Position numbers and translations under genes: made by a program. Of a DNA stretch of 64,000 nucleotides, positions 7,897-15,455 are shown one piece after another. The DNA lies in the NCBI GenBank assembly GCA_035524495.1, contig DATKOR010000033.1, positions 4,138 through 68,137 on the forward strand, given 5' to 3'. Position 1 is the stretch's first letter. Every line of letters starts with the position of its first letter. The DNA comes from CAIKZZ01 sp035524495 (GTDB lineage: Bacteria; Pseudomonadota; Gammaproteobacteria; Steroidobacterales; Steroidobacteraceae). Under the pieces are notes generated by a model, which saw only the letters and a program-made list of their open reading frames with translations, had not been told where the DNA came from and ran no database searches.

Positions 7897-8360
7897 CGCT
7901 CTCGCTGGTGCGCATCCTCGGGGACGGCACCATCGAGGGTGCGCCGCTCGACCTCGCCGCGATGCCGGTCGACGTGCTGCCGGCGACCGTCGATCTCTAC
8001 CGCTCCCGCGGCTACGAGCCGCCGTGGATCGGTTACCTCGCCGCCGAGGCCGGCCGCGCCGTCGGCACCTGCGCGTTCGCATCGCCACCCGCGGAGCGGC
8101 GCGTCGAGATCGCGTACTTCACGTTCCCGGGCCACGAGGGCCGGGGCGTTGCGACGGCGATGGCCCGGTCGCTGCTCGCGCTCGCGCGCGCCGTGGACCC
8201 GTCGCTGACGCTGATCGCCTACACGCTGCCGAAGCAGAGCGCCTCGACGCGGATCCTCGAGCGGCTCGGATTTCAGTGCCACGGGCTCCACGACCACCCG
8301 GAGGACGGCTGGGTCTGGGACTGGCGGCGCGGACTTCTCGCGGCGCAGCCGGGCGAGTAA
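7893..8360 (+). CDS. GNAT family N-acetyltransferase
   Basis: A 155-residue GNAT protein of the RimJ/RimL type. Acetyl-CoA-binding motif A is visible as YFTFPGHEGRGVATAMARSLLALA and motif B as STRILERLGFQCHG. The substrate is unknown. The GTG start overlaps the TGA of the DUF3303 gene (GTGA), implying coupled translation. Confidence 0.8.
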   Translation: MTLSLVRILGDGTIEGAPLDLAAMPVDVLPATVDLYRSRGYEPPWIGYLAAEAGRAVGTCAFASPPAERRVEIAYFTFPGHEGRGVATAMARSLLALARAVDPSLTLIAYTLPKQSASTRILERLGFQCHGLHDHPEDGWVWDWRRGLLAAQPGE

Positions 8361-8392
8361 GGTCCGCTTCCGGCCGCCACGAGACGGAGCCC

Positions 8393-8842
8393 ATGGACAG
8401 CTACACCGCCTTCCTGCGAGTCCGCCACCCCTCGATCGACCCGGACGAGATCACGCGCGAGCTCGGGCTCGAGCCCGCGCACGCCTGGGCCGCCGGCTCG
8501 CCGCGCGCAGCGGAACCGGCGCGCGGCGCGCACCCCGACTCCTACTGGTTCGCGCCGCTGGCGGTCCCGGCCTGGGCGCCCGAGTCGCGGCTGGCCGAGT
8601 GGCCGGGGTCGCAGACGCTGCCGCTCGAGTCGTTCCTGCTCGCGCAGGTCCGCCTGCTGACCCCGCACAAGAGCTTCTTCGCGCGCATCAACACCGAGGG
8701 CGGGAGCTGCGAGCTCGCGGTCACGCTCGGCATGCAGGGCCGCCTGGTCGTGGAGCTTCCGGCCTCGCTCGTCCGCTCGCTCGCGGCGCTCGACCTCTCG
8801 GTCACGCTCGAGGTCGCGACGGCCGATGAGCTGCCGAACTAG
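8393..8842 (+). CDS. DUF4279 family protein
   Basis: A 149-residue protein that opens YTAFLRVRHPSIDPDEITRELGLEPAHAWAAG and has SYWFAPL, the typical features of DUF4279. The family role is unknown; some members lie beside immunity or contact-toxin genes, but no toxin is visible here. The ATG at 8393 is preceded by GACGGAGCC. Confidence 0.75.
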   Translation: MDSYTAFLRVRHPSIDPDEITRELGLEPAHAWAAGSPRAAEPARGAHPDSYWFAPLAVPAWAPESRLAEWPGSQTLPLESFLLAQVRLLTPHKSFFARINTEGGSCELAVTLGMQGRLVVELPASLVRSLAALDLSVTLEVATADELPN

Positions 8843-8878
8843 GACCGGCGCCGGCCGGCGCCGGGGCGGCGCGCGCTG

Positions 8879-9178
8879 ATGCGCCTCGACTGGGTCCCGC
8901 ACGTGCTGATCGTGCTCGCCGTCTTCGGCGGGCTGTACTTCCTCGCGCGGATCGCCTCGCGCGCGTGGGGCGAGCGGTGGAGCGCGCTTCGGCGCCGGCC
9001 GCTCTGGCTGCAGGGGACGCTCGCGCTCGTGTTGCTGTGGCTTGCGCTGCGCGTCGCGCGACTCGGCTGGCGCGCGCTCCTCGTCTACCTCGCAGCGATC
9101 GTCGGCCTCGCGCTCTGGGGCGAGCTCGCCGCCTACGATCTCAGGCGCGCGGCCTCGAAGGCCGGGCGCACGCGCTGA
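8879..9178 (+). CDS. Small membrane protein, unknown
   Basis: A 99-residue protein with three hydrophobic segments (VPHVLIVLAVFGGLYFLARI, LQGTLALVLLWLALRVA and ALLVYLAAIVGLALWGEL) joined by Arg-rich loops. The family is unrecognised. The stop codon overlaps the likely start of the next gene. Confidence 0.6.
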   Translation: MRLDWVPHVLIVLAVFGGLYFLARIASRAWGERWSALRRRPLWLQGTLALVLLWLALRVARLGWRALLVYLAAIVGLALWGELAAYDLRRAASKAGRTR

Positions 9179-9519
9179 ACGCGGTCAACGTCATTGCCCC
9201 GTACAAGTTCGCCGGGCGGATGTGGGTCTTCGACGATCCGCGCCACGGACTCGTGCAGGAGGCGTTCATCAGCGGAGCGGACGCGATCATCGATCGCGCC
9301 GTCGCGCACCTGCCGGATGCCGCGGGTGGCTTCCTGCTGGTCTTCGCCGCGATCCCCTTCCCCGGCCACGATTTCCACGTCGAATGGCGCCGCAGCGACG
9401 TCGAGGGCGACTGGTACCACGCGCCCGACTCCGGGATCGAGGGCTGGCGGTGCCCGGCGCTCCTGAAGTACTTCGAGACGCCGCCGCCGCGGATCTACTT
9501 CCAGGCCAGAGCCAGGTAA
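9175..9519 (+). CDS. DUF6717-like protein with non-standard start
   Basis: The reading frame gives NVIAPYKFAGRMWVFDDPRHGLVQEAFISGADAIIDRAV, then the PFPGHDFHVEW and GIEGWRCPALLKYFE blocks, as in DUF6717-type small proteins of unknown function. The conserved NVIAPYK lies upstream of the first in-frame ATG (9220). The family start therefore points to the CTG at 9175, which overlaps the stop of the upstream membrane-protein gene. If ATG 9220 is used instead, the protein is 99 residues and lacks the family's first strand. No signal peptide. Confidence 0.65.
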   Translation: MNAVNVIAPYKFAGRMWVFDDPRHGLVQEAFISGADAIIDRAVAHLPDAAGGFLLVFAAIPFPGHDFHVEWRRSDVEGDWYHAPDSGIEGWRCPALLKYFETPPPRIYFQARAR

Positions 9520-9624
9520 GAGAAATCCTGACACGCGACGCGACCGGACGCGGCCGATTGCGCCGACGGAACGTCCGCGCGGCGGTTCGCGCCAGCAGCG
9601 GCCCGGCGAGCGGGGTCGCGCCAC

Positions 9625-9654
9625 TTGACGCGGCTCGTCGCGCATCGCTACTGT
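9625..9654 (+). promoter_or_regulatory. Putative sigma-70 promoter upstream of the 75-residue gene
   Basis: TTGACG at 9625-9630 and TACTGT at 9649-9654, spaced by 18 bases, in an otherwise GC-rich gap. The -10 is weak (3 of 6). It would start RNA about 20 bases before the ATG at 9682 and could serve the overlapping cupin and MAPEG genes too. Confidence 0.4.
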
Positions 9655-9681
9655 GCGTTGTCCGCGCAACGAGGGGTCTCC

Positions 9682-9909
9682 ATGAGAGCTCACGTCGATT
9701 CGTCCGAACACGACGCACTCTCACCCTCGACGATCCCACTCGACGCTGACGTCATCCGCGGATTCCAGGAGCTCGCGCTGCGCAGCGGCAGCGAGGACTA
9801 CGCCTCGCTGATCCACGCGGTGCTGCGCGACTACCTGCGCCGCAGCGGCGAGCCGCTCGAGCGGACGCTCAGGCGCGTGCTCCGCGAGGAGCTGCGCAAG
9901 GCCGGATGA
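9682..9909 (+). CDS. Small hypothetical protein, possible DNA-binding
   Basis: A 75-residue protein: a disordered start, then IPLDADVIRGFQELALRSGSEDYASLIHAVLRDYLRRSG. This strand-helix-helix arrangement resembles ribbon-helix-helix or BrnA-type antitoxins. No toxin gene is adjacent, so an antitoxin role is not supported. GAGGGG precedes the ATG by five bases. It overlaps the cupin gene by four bases (ATGA). Confidence 0.6.
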   Translation: MRAHVDSSEHDALSPSTIPLDADVIRGFQELALRSGSEDYASLIHAVLRDYLRRSGEPLERTLRRVLREELRKAG

Positions 9910-10262
9910 CCGTGGCGCGCACCGGGCTTGCGGCCGGGGGAGTCCTGACGCTCGCCGAGGCGCACCGGCAGCTCGCCGGCGTCAGGGACGTCCGTTACGT
10001 CGAGCTCTTCCGCCACGGCACGCTGACGCTCGAGCTCTATGCGCCGCGCGGTACCGACCCGCAGCAGCCCCACACCCGCGACGAGGTCTACGTGGTCGCC
10101 TCGGGGCAGGGCGAGTTCGTCGTCGACGGGCGGCGCCAGCCGTTCAGGACCGGGGACTGCCTGTTCGTCCCGGCGAAGGTCCCGCACCGCTTCGAGCGCT
10201 TCAGCGACGACTTCGCGGTCTGGGTGATGTTCTACGGACCCGAGGGCGGGGAGACGCCTTGA
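9906..10262 (+). CDS. Cupin-domain protein
   Basis: A 118-residue single-domain cupin. Motif 1 appears as PHTRDEVYVVASGQGEFVVDG and motif 2 as GDCLFVPAKVPHRFE. The metal ligands His, Glu and the second-motif His are present (PHTRDEVY, VPHRF). It may be a small dioxygenase, isomerase or sensor. It lies between overlapping neighbours on both sides and is probably in one operon with the MAPEG gene. Confidence 0.8.
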   Translation: MTVARTGLAAGGVLTLAEAHRQLAGVRDVRYVELFRHGTLTLELYAPRGTDPQQPHTRDEVYVVASGQGEFVVDGRRQPFRTGDCLFVPAKVPHRFERFSDDFAVWVMFYGPEGGETP

Positions 10263-10693
10263 TCACGTCCGACGAGGCGGCGCTCGTCTGGCCGGTCGTC
10301 GCGCAGGTTGCGCTGACCGCGGTGGTCTGGGTCCTGCTCTACGTCGCACGCCTCGGCGAGATGTCCCGCCGAAGGATCGACCCGCAGCGCGTCGCCGACA
10401 GCCGGCTCGCGGCCGGGGTCCTCGAGAACGTCGCCGCCGCGGACAACTTCAGGAACCTCTTCGAGGTGCCGGTCCTCTTCTACGCGGTCGTGCCGCTGCT
10501 GATCTTCGTGCATGCGGCGTCCCCGACGGCGCTCGTGCTCGCGTGGGCGTTCGTGGCGCTCCGAGCGGTGCACAGCCTGATCCACCTGACCTACAACCGG
10601 GTCGTGCACCGCTTCGCCGCGTACGCGCTCGGGACGCTGTGCGTCTTCGGCCTGTGGGCAGTCCTCGCGCTCGCCCTGTGGCGACGGTTCTGA
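10259..10693 (+). CDS. MAPEG family membrane protein
   Basis: A 144-residue protein with four membrane spans and the MAPEG pattern ADNFRNLFEVPVLFYAVVPLL, followed by RAVHSLIHLTYNRVVHRFAAYALG. The eukaryotic family makes leukotrienes or conjugates glutathione. Bacterial members of this short type are mostly uncharacterised. The TTG start at 10259 overlaps the TGA of the cupin gene. Confidence 0.8.
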   Translation: MITSDEAALVWPVVAQVALTAVVWVLLYVARLGEMSRRRIDPQRVADSRLAAGVLENVAAADNFRNLFEVPVLFYAVVPLLIFVHAASPTALVLAWAFVALRAVHSLIHLTYNRVVHRFAAYALGTLCVFGLWAVLALALWRRF

Positions 10694-10745
10694 ACGCCGC
10701 GCTTTTGTGCTCGCCGCCGGCCGTCGCCGGCCTCACAATCCCCAC

Positions 10746-12368
10746 ATGACCCGCGCCGCCGCAAAGCCCCCGTGGCTCCACGGGGCGCTCGTGCCGTTTC
10801 GCACGCCGCTCTTCGTCGAGCTCTGGGTCGCGAGCCTCGCCTCCAACTTCGGCACGATGTTCCAGACGGTGGGCGCGGCGTGGCTGATGACGACGCTCGC
10901 GCGCTCCTCCGACCTCGTCGCGTTCGTCCAGGGCGCGACTTCGCTGCCGATCATGTTCCTGTCGATCCCGGCCGGCGCGATCGCCGACATCTGGGACCGG
11001 CGCGCGCTGATGCTGATCGCGCAGCTCGGCATGGTGATCGCGGCGGGGCTGCTGACGCTGCTCGCGTTCCAGGGGACACTCACGCCGTGGTCGCTGCTCG
11101 GCTTCACGTTCCTGCTCGGCTGCGGCAGCGCGCTCTACGGGCCCGCCTGGCAGTCGTCGGTCGGCGAGCAGGTGCCGGCGGTGCAGGTGCCGGCGGCGGT
11201 CGCGCTCAACAGCCTCGGCTACAACATCGCGCGCACCGTGGGGCCGGCGATCGGCGGGGTGATCGTCGCGGTCGCCGGCGCGGCCGTCACGTTCCTGTGC
11301 AACGCGCTCTCGTACTGCGGCCTCATCGTCGTGCTCGCGCGCTGGCGCCGCCCGGCGCCGCCCGTCGTGCTGCCGCCGGAGAGCATCGGGGCGGCGATCA
11401 CGACGGGGCTGCGCTACGCGCGGCTGTCGCCCTCGATCCGCACCGTGCTGGTGCGCAGCGCGCTCTTCTCGTTCCTCTCCGCCGCGCTCTGGGCGACGCT
11501 GCCGCTCGTGGCCCGCGACCTGCTCTCGGGCGGCGCGCTGACCTACGGCTTCCTGCTCGGGGGCTTCGGCCTCGGCGCGGTGCTCGCGGCGCTCGCGAGC
11601 ACGAGCCTGCGCCGCCATTACACGGCGGACGCGATCGTGACCGCCTCCTCGGCCGCCTTCGGCGTCGTGACCGTCGTCGTCGCGCTGTCGCGCTCGGGGG
11701 TGCTGTCGATGGCGGTGATGCTGGTCGCGGGCGCGGCGTGGGTGCTCTCGTTCTCGACGTTCAACGTCACGACGCAGGTGTCGGCGCCGCGCTGGGTCGT
11801 CGGCAGGGCGCTCGCGATCTACCAGATGGCCGCGTTCGGCGGCCTTGCCGCCGGCAGCTGGCTGTGGGGCGAGTTCGCCGAGTACGGTTCGCTGCGCGCG
11901 AGCCTGCTGACCGCGGGGCTCGCGCTCCTCGCCTCGGTGCTCGCCGCGCGCCGCTGGCCGCTGCACCTCGCGGGCGTCGTCGACCTGGGTCCGCTCGGCG
12001 CGCTCCCCGAGGACCACGCGCGCACCGACATCGATCCCGACGCGGGCCCGATCGTGGTCTCGATCGAGTACCGGATCGAGCCCGGGGATGCGGCGCGCTT
12101 CGTGCGCGCCGCCTACGCGCTCGGGCGGACGCGCCGGCGCGACGGCGCGCGGCGCTGGTCGCTGATGCAGGACCTCGACGACCCGAGCCGGTTCATCGAG
12201 CGCTACCAGGCCGTCACCTGGCTCGAGCACCTGAGGCAATGGCAGCGCGCGACGGTCGCCGACCAGGCGGTCCGCGAGGCGGTCCTCAATCTCCACCGCG
12301 GGCCCGGGCCGCCGCGGGTCCGTCACCTCCTCGGCCGCAACCCCGAGGACCTCCCGCTCGAAGGCTAG
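10746..12368 (+). CDS. MFS exporter with C-terminal soluble domain
   Basis: A 540-residue protein. Residues 1 to about 410 form twelve membrane spans of the MFS_3 (EntS/enterobactin-exporter-like) family, with the loop motif AGAIADIWDRRALM between spans 2 and 3. The remaining ~120 residues are soluble: PIVVSIEYRIEPGDAARFVRAAYALGRTRRRDGARRWSLMQDLDDPSRFIERY, which looks like a dimeric alpha-beta barrel (ABM-type). This tail is a known variation in this MFS group. The substrate is unknown. A -10-like CACAAT lies just upstream. Confidence 0.8.
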   Translation: MTRAAAKPPWLHGALVPFRTPLFVELWVASLASNFGTMFQTVGAAWLMTTLARSSDLVAFVQGATSLPIMFLSIPAGAIADIWDRRALMLIAQLGMVIAAGLLTLLAFQGTLTPWSLLGFTFLLGCGSALYGPAWQSSVGEQVPAVQVPAAVALNSLGYNIARTVGPAIGGVIVAVAGAAVTFLCNALSYCGLIVVLARWRRPAPPVVLPPESIGAAITTGLRYARLSPSIRTVLVRSALFSFLSAALWATLPLVARDLLSGGALTYGFLLGGFGLGAVLAALASTSLRRHYTADAIVTASSAAFGVVTVVVALSRSGVLSMAVMLVAGAAWVLSFSTFNVTTQVSAPRWVVGRALAIYQMAAFGGLAAGSWLWGEFAEYGSLRASLLTAGLALLASVLAARRWPLHLAGVVDLGPLGALPEDHARTDIDPDAGPIVVSIEYRIEPGDAARFVRAAYALGRTRRRDGARRWSLMQDLDDPSRFIERYQAVTWLEHLRQWQRATVADQAVREAVLNLHRGPGPPRVRHLLGRNPEDLPLEG

Positions 12369-12371
12369 CGC

Positions 12372-12391
12372 GGCCCTGATCCGTCAGGGCC
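12372..12391 (+). terminator. Hairpin after the MFS gene
   Basis: A perfect 8-base inverted repeat GGCCCTGA / TCAGGGCC with a TCCG loop starts four bases after the MFS stop and is followed by TTAGGCGTTT. The short T-containing tail makes it a plausible intrinsic terminator that separates the MFS gene from the YebC gene. Confidence 0.6.
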
Positions 12392-12507
12392 TTAGGCGTT
12401 TGCAGGGCCGATCAGGAGCCTCGCGCGACGGCGGACCCCGCGAGGCACTAAACTACGCGGCTACCTGCCCGTTCCCGGGCAGCCGACCCGAGGACCGATC
12501 GAAGACC

Positions 12508-13230
12508 ATGGGCCGCATATTCGAAGTCCGCAAGCACGCGATGTTCGCGCGCTGGAACCGGATGGCGAAGCAGTTCCACCGGATCGCCAAGGACATCAAC
12601 ATCGCGGTCAAGTCGGGCGGCACCGACCCCAACTCGAACCCGGCGCTGCGGCGCTGCGTGCAGAACGCGCGCGCGATCAACATGCCGAAGGACAAGGTCG
12701 AGGCGGCGATCAAGCGCGCCTCCGGCAAGGACGCGGCGAGCTTCACGGTCGTCATCTACGAGGGCTACGCCCCGCACGGCGTCGCGATCCTGGTCGAGGC
12801 CGCGACCGACAACCCGACCCGCACGGTCGCGAGCGTCCGTCACCAGTTTGCCAAGTACGGCGGCAATCTTGCGACCTCGGGCAGCGTCAGCTTCCAGTTC
12901 AAGGAGATGGGGGTGTTTCGCCTGAACCCCGAGGGCATCGACCAGGACGAGCTCGAGCTCCACCTGATCGACCACGGCCTCGAGGAGATGGGCGAGAGCG
13001 TCGGCGAGAAGGGCGAGCCGCAGCTGGTGATCCGCTGCGCGTTCACCGACTTCGGGATGCTGCAGAAGGCGCTCGAGGACCGCGGCATCGTTCCCTTGTC
13101 GGCCGAGCGCGAGTTCGTGTGCCTGACGCCCACCGAGCTCCCCGAGGACCAGGCCAAGGAAGTACTCGAGCTCATCGACGCGCTCGAGCAGGACGACGAC
13201 GTGCAGAAAGTCTTCCATACGCTCGCGTAG
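12508..13230 (+). CDS. YebC/PmpR family protein, FEVRK-type
   Basis: A 240-residue YebC/PmpR family protein (translation factor that relieves polyproline stalls, and/or DNA-binding regulator). Conserved NMPKDKVEAAIKRASG, YEGYAPHGVAILVEAATDNPTRT and SGSVSFQF blocks are present. The N-terminus MGRIFEVRKHAMFARWNRMAK differs from the usual proteobacterial MAGHSKWANI opening and resembles the form known from Bacteroidetes (from memory). A -10-like TAAACT lies at 12449-12454. The cyclophilin gene begins ten bases after its stop. Confidence 0.85.
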   Translation: MGRIFEVRKHAMFARWNRMAKQFHRIAKDINIAVKSGGTDPNSNPALRRCVQNARAINMPKDKVEAAIKRASGKDAASFTVVIYEGYAPHGVAILVEAATDNPTRTVASVRHQFAKYGGNLATSGSVSFQFKEMGVFRLNPEGIDQDELELHLIDHGLEEMGESVGEKGEPQLVIRCAFTDFGMLQKALEDRGIVPLSAEREFVCLTPTELPEDQAKEVLELIDALEQDDDVQKVFHTLA

Positions 13231-13240
13231 AAGGTCAGTC

Positions 13241-14185
13241 ATGCCGACGCTCCGACCGCTCGCCCTGATCGCCGTGCTCGCCGCCGCCGCCGCCGCCGCG
13301 CAGACGCCGCCCAAGAAGTTCGCGCAGCCGACCACCGTGCGCGAGCTGATCGCGAGTTCCCAGCCCACCGACTGGCGGCCGATGGATCCCGACCACACGC
13401 TCGTCCTCGAGCTCACGAACGGGCGCGTGACGATCGAGCTCGCGCCGCAGTTCGCGCCGCGCCACGTCGCCAACATCGAGAAGCTCGCGCGCGCCCACTG
13501 GTACGACGGGCTCGCGTTCGTGCGCGTGCAGGACAACTTCGTCGTGCAGTGGGGCGATCCGCTGAACTCGACGCCCGAGGTCGGCGAGAAGCGCCTGCCG
13601 CCCGAGTTCACGAGGAGCGCGGTCGGGCTGCCGTTCACGCGCCTCAAGGACCCCGACACCTTCGCGCCCGAGACCGGCTTCGTCGCGGGCTTCCCGGCGG
13701 CGCGCACCGGCAGCGACGGCGAGGCCTGGGCGGTGCACTGCTACGGCATGCTCGGCGTCGGCCGCGACAACGACCCGGCGACGGCGATCGGGACCGAGCT
13801 CTACGTCGTCATCGGCCACGCGCCGCGCCAGCTCGACCGCAACGTCGCGCTGGTGGGGCGCGTGGTCGCCGGCATCGAGCTGCTGTCGTCGCTGCCGCGC
13901 GGCACCGGCGAGCTCGGCTTCTACGAGCAGCCCGAGCAGCGCGTGCCGATCCAGAGCATCCGCGTCGCGTCCGAGCTCCCGGCCGGCGAGCGCCACCCGC
14001 TCGAGGTCATGCGCACCGACGCGCCGATCTTCCAGAAGCTGATCGAGCTTCGGCGCAACCGCAAGGACGCCTGGTACAAGGTGCCGGCCGGGCGCATCGA
14101 CGTCTGCAACGTGCCGATCCCGGTGCGCGAGCGCGTCGAGAGGCCCGAGAAGCCGGACACGAAGCCCGAGCGCAAGCGCCCCTGA
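13241..14185 (+). CDS. Periplasmic cyclophilin-type peptidyl-prolyl isomerase
   Basis: A 314-residue cyclophilin with a short Sec signal peptide (MPTLRPLALIAVLAAAAAAAQ). The cyclophilin core runs from TLVLELTNGRVTIELAPQFAPRHVANIEKLARAHWYDGLAFVRVQDNFVVQWGDP to the C-terminal third. FVRVQ, corresponding to the catalytic Arg strand (normally FHRV), is present as FVR. It would assist folding of envelope proteins. An extra ~70-residue Lys/Arg-rich tail follows the fold. Ten bases after yebC, so probably cotranscribed with it. Confidence 0.85.
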   Translation: MPTLRPLALIAVLAAAAAAAQTPPKKFAQPTTVRELIASSQPTDWRPMDPDHTLVLELTNGRVTIELAPQFAPRHVANIEKLARAHWYDGLAFVRVQDNFVVQWGDPLNSTPEVGEKRLPPEFTRSAVGLPFTRLKDPDTFAPETGFVAGFPAARTGSDGEAWAVHCYGMLGVGRDNDPATAIGTELYVVIGHAPRQLDRNVALVGRVVAGIELLSSLPRGTGELGFYEQPEQRVPIQSIRVASELPAGERHPLEVMRTDAPIFQKLIELRRNRKDAWYKVPAGRIDVCNVPIPVRERVERPEKPDTKPERKRP

Positions 14186-14188
14186 CGG

Positions 14189-15445
14189 CTAGGCCGCCGG
14201 GGACCTGAGGCGCCTCGCGAGCTCCTCGGCCGAGAGCTCGCCCTCCCAGCGCGAGACGACGAGCGTCGCGAGCGCGTTGCCGATCAGGTTCGTGACCGCG
14301 CGCGCCTCGCTCATGAAGCGGTCTATGCCGAGGATCAGCGCGAGCGCCGCGACCGGCACCGCCGGCACCACCGCGAGCGTCGCCGCGAGCGTGATGAAGC
14401 CGCCGCCCGTGACCGTCGCCGCGCCCTTGGAGCTCAGCATCGCGACGAAGAGCAGCGTCAGCTGCTGGCCGAGGCTCAGGTTCACGTCGAGCGCCTGCGC
14501 GAGGAACAGCGCCGCGAGCGACAGGTAGATGCACGTGCCGTCGAGGTTGAACGAGTAGCCGGTCGGGACCACGAGGCCGACGGTCGCGCGCCGGCACCCG
14601 AGCCGCTCGAGCCGGTCGATCAGCGGCGCGAGCACGCTCTCGGAGGAGGAGGTGCCGATGACCGTCAGGATCTCGGTCTTGAGGTAGGCGACGAGGCGCA
14701 GGATGTTGAGGCCCGCGGCGCGCGCGACGAGACCGAGCACGACGAACACGAACAGCGCGCACGTCAGGTAGAAGACCCCCATGAAGCGCGCGAGCGGGGC
14801 GAGGCTCTTCCAGCCGAACTTGCCGAGCGTGTAGGCCATCGCGCCGAACGCGCCGACGGGCGCGAGCCACATCACGAAGCCCACGACCTTGAAGAGCACG
14901 AGCGACGCCGACTCGACGAACGACACGAAGAACTGCGCGCGCTCGCCGGCGACCGCCGCGCCGAAGCCGGTCAGGATCGCGACCAGCAGCACCTGCAGGA
15001 GCTCCCCCGAGGTCAGCGCCCCGGGCAGCGTCGCCGGGATCACGTTCAGCACGAAGTCGGCGACCGACTGCTCGTGCGCGGCGCTCGCGTACTTCGCGAC
15101 CGCCGCCGCATCGAGGGTCGCCGGGTCGACGTGGAAGCCCGCGCCCGGGCGCGCGAGCGCCGCGACCGCCATGCCGAGCGCGAGCGCGACCGTCGACAGC
15201 ACCTCGAAGTAGACGAGCGCCTTGATGCCGACGCGCCCGACGCGCGGCAGGTCGCGCATGTGGGCGATGCCGAGCACGATCGTGCAGAACACGATCGGCC
15301 CGACCAGCATCCGGATCAGGCGGATGAACCCGTCGCCGAGCGGCTTCAGCGCCATGCCGGTCGCGGGCTCGAGGCTCCCGAGGAGCGCGCCCGCGATGAC
15401 CGCGGCCAGCACCCAGAAGTACAGCGAGCGCGCGAGGCGTCGCAC
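14189..15445 (-). CDS. C4-dicarboxylate/cation symporter (DctA/GltP family)
   Basis: A 418-residue DAACS-family carrier with eight or more membrane spans and two re-entrant hairpins. The serine-rich hairpin TEILTVIGTSSSESVLAPLI and the cation/substrate motif TGYSFNLDGTCIYLSLAALFLAQ are clear. It imports succinate, fumarate, malate or acidic amino acids with H+ or Na+; DctA is the more likely label, but specificity is not proven. The GTG start at 15445 is ten bases from the pntB stop. It ends four bases from the convergent cyclophilin stop. Confidence 0.85.
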   Translation of the reverse strand: MRRLARSLYFWVLAAVIAGALLGSLEPATGMALKPLGDGFIRLIRMLVGPIVFCTIVLGIAHMRDLPRVGRVGIKALVYFEVLSTVALALGMAVAALARPGAGFHVDPATLDAAAVAKYASAAHEQSVADFVLNVIPATLPGALTSGELLQVLLVAILTGFGAAVAGERAQFFVSFVESASLVLFKVVGFVMWLAPVGAFGAMAYTLGKFGWKSLAPLARFMGVFYLTCALFVFVVLGLVARAAGLNILRLVAYLKTEILTVIGTSSSESVLAPLIDRLERLGCRRATVGLVVPTGYSFNLDGTCIYLSLAALFLAQALDVNLSLGQQLTLLFVAMLSSKGAATVTGGGFITLAATLAVVPAVPVAALALILGIDRFMSEARAVTNLIGNALATLVVSRWEGELSAEELARRLRSPAA

Positions 15446-15455
15446 CCGCCTCGCC

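Noticed and set aside
8393..8842. DUF4279 gene as an immunity gene of a contact-toxin locus.
   Set aside because: No toxin, Rhs or secretion gene is adjacent.
9682..9909. Toxin-antitoxin antitoxin candidate.
   Set aside because: No toxin gene is adjacent; the neighbour is a cupin.
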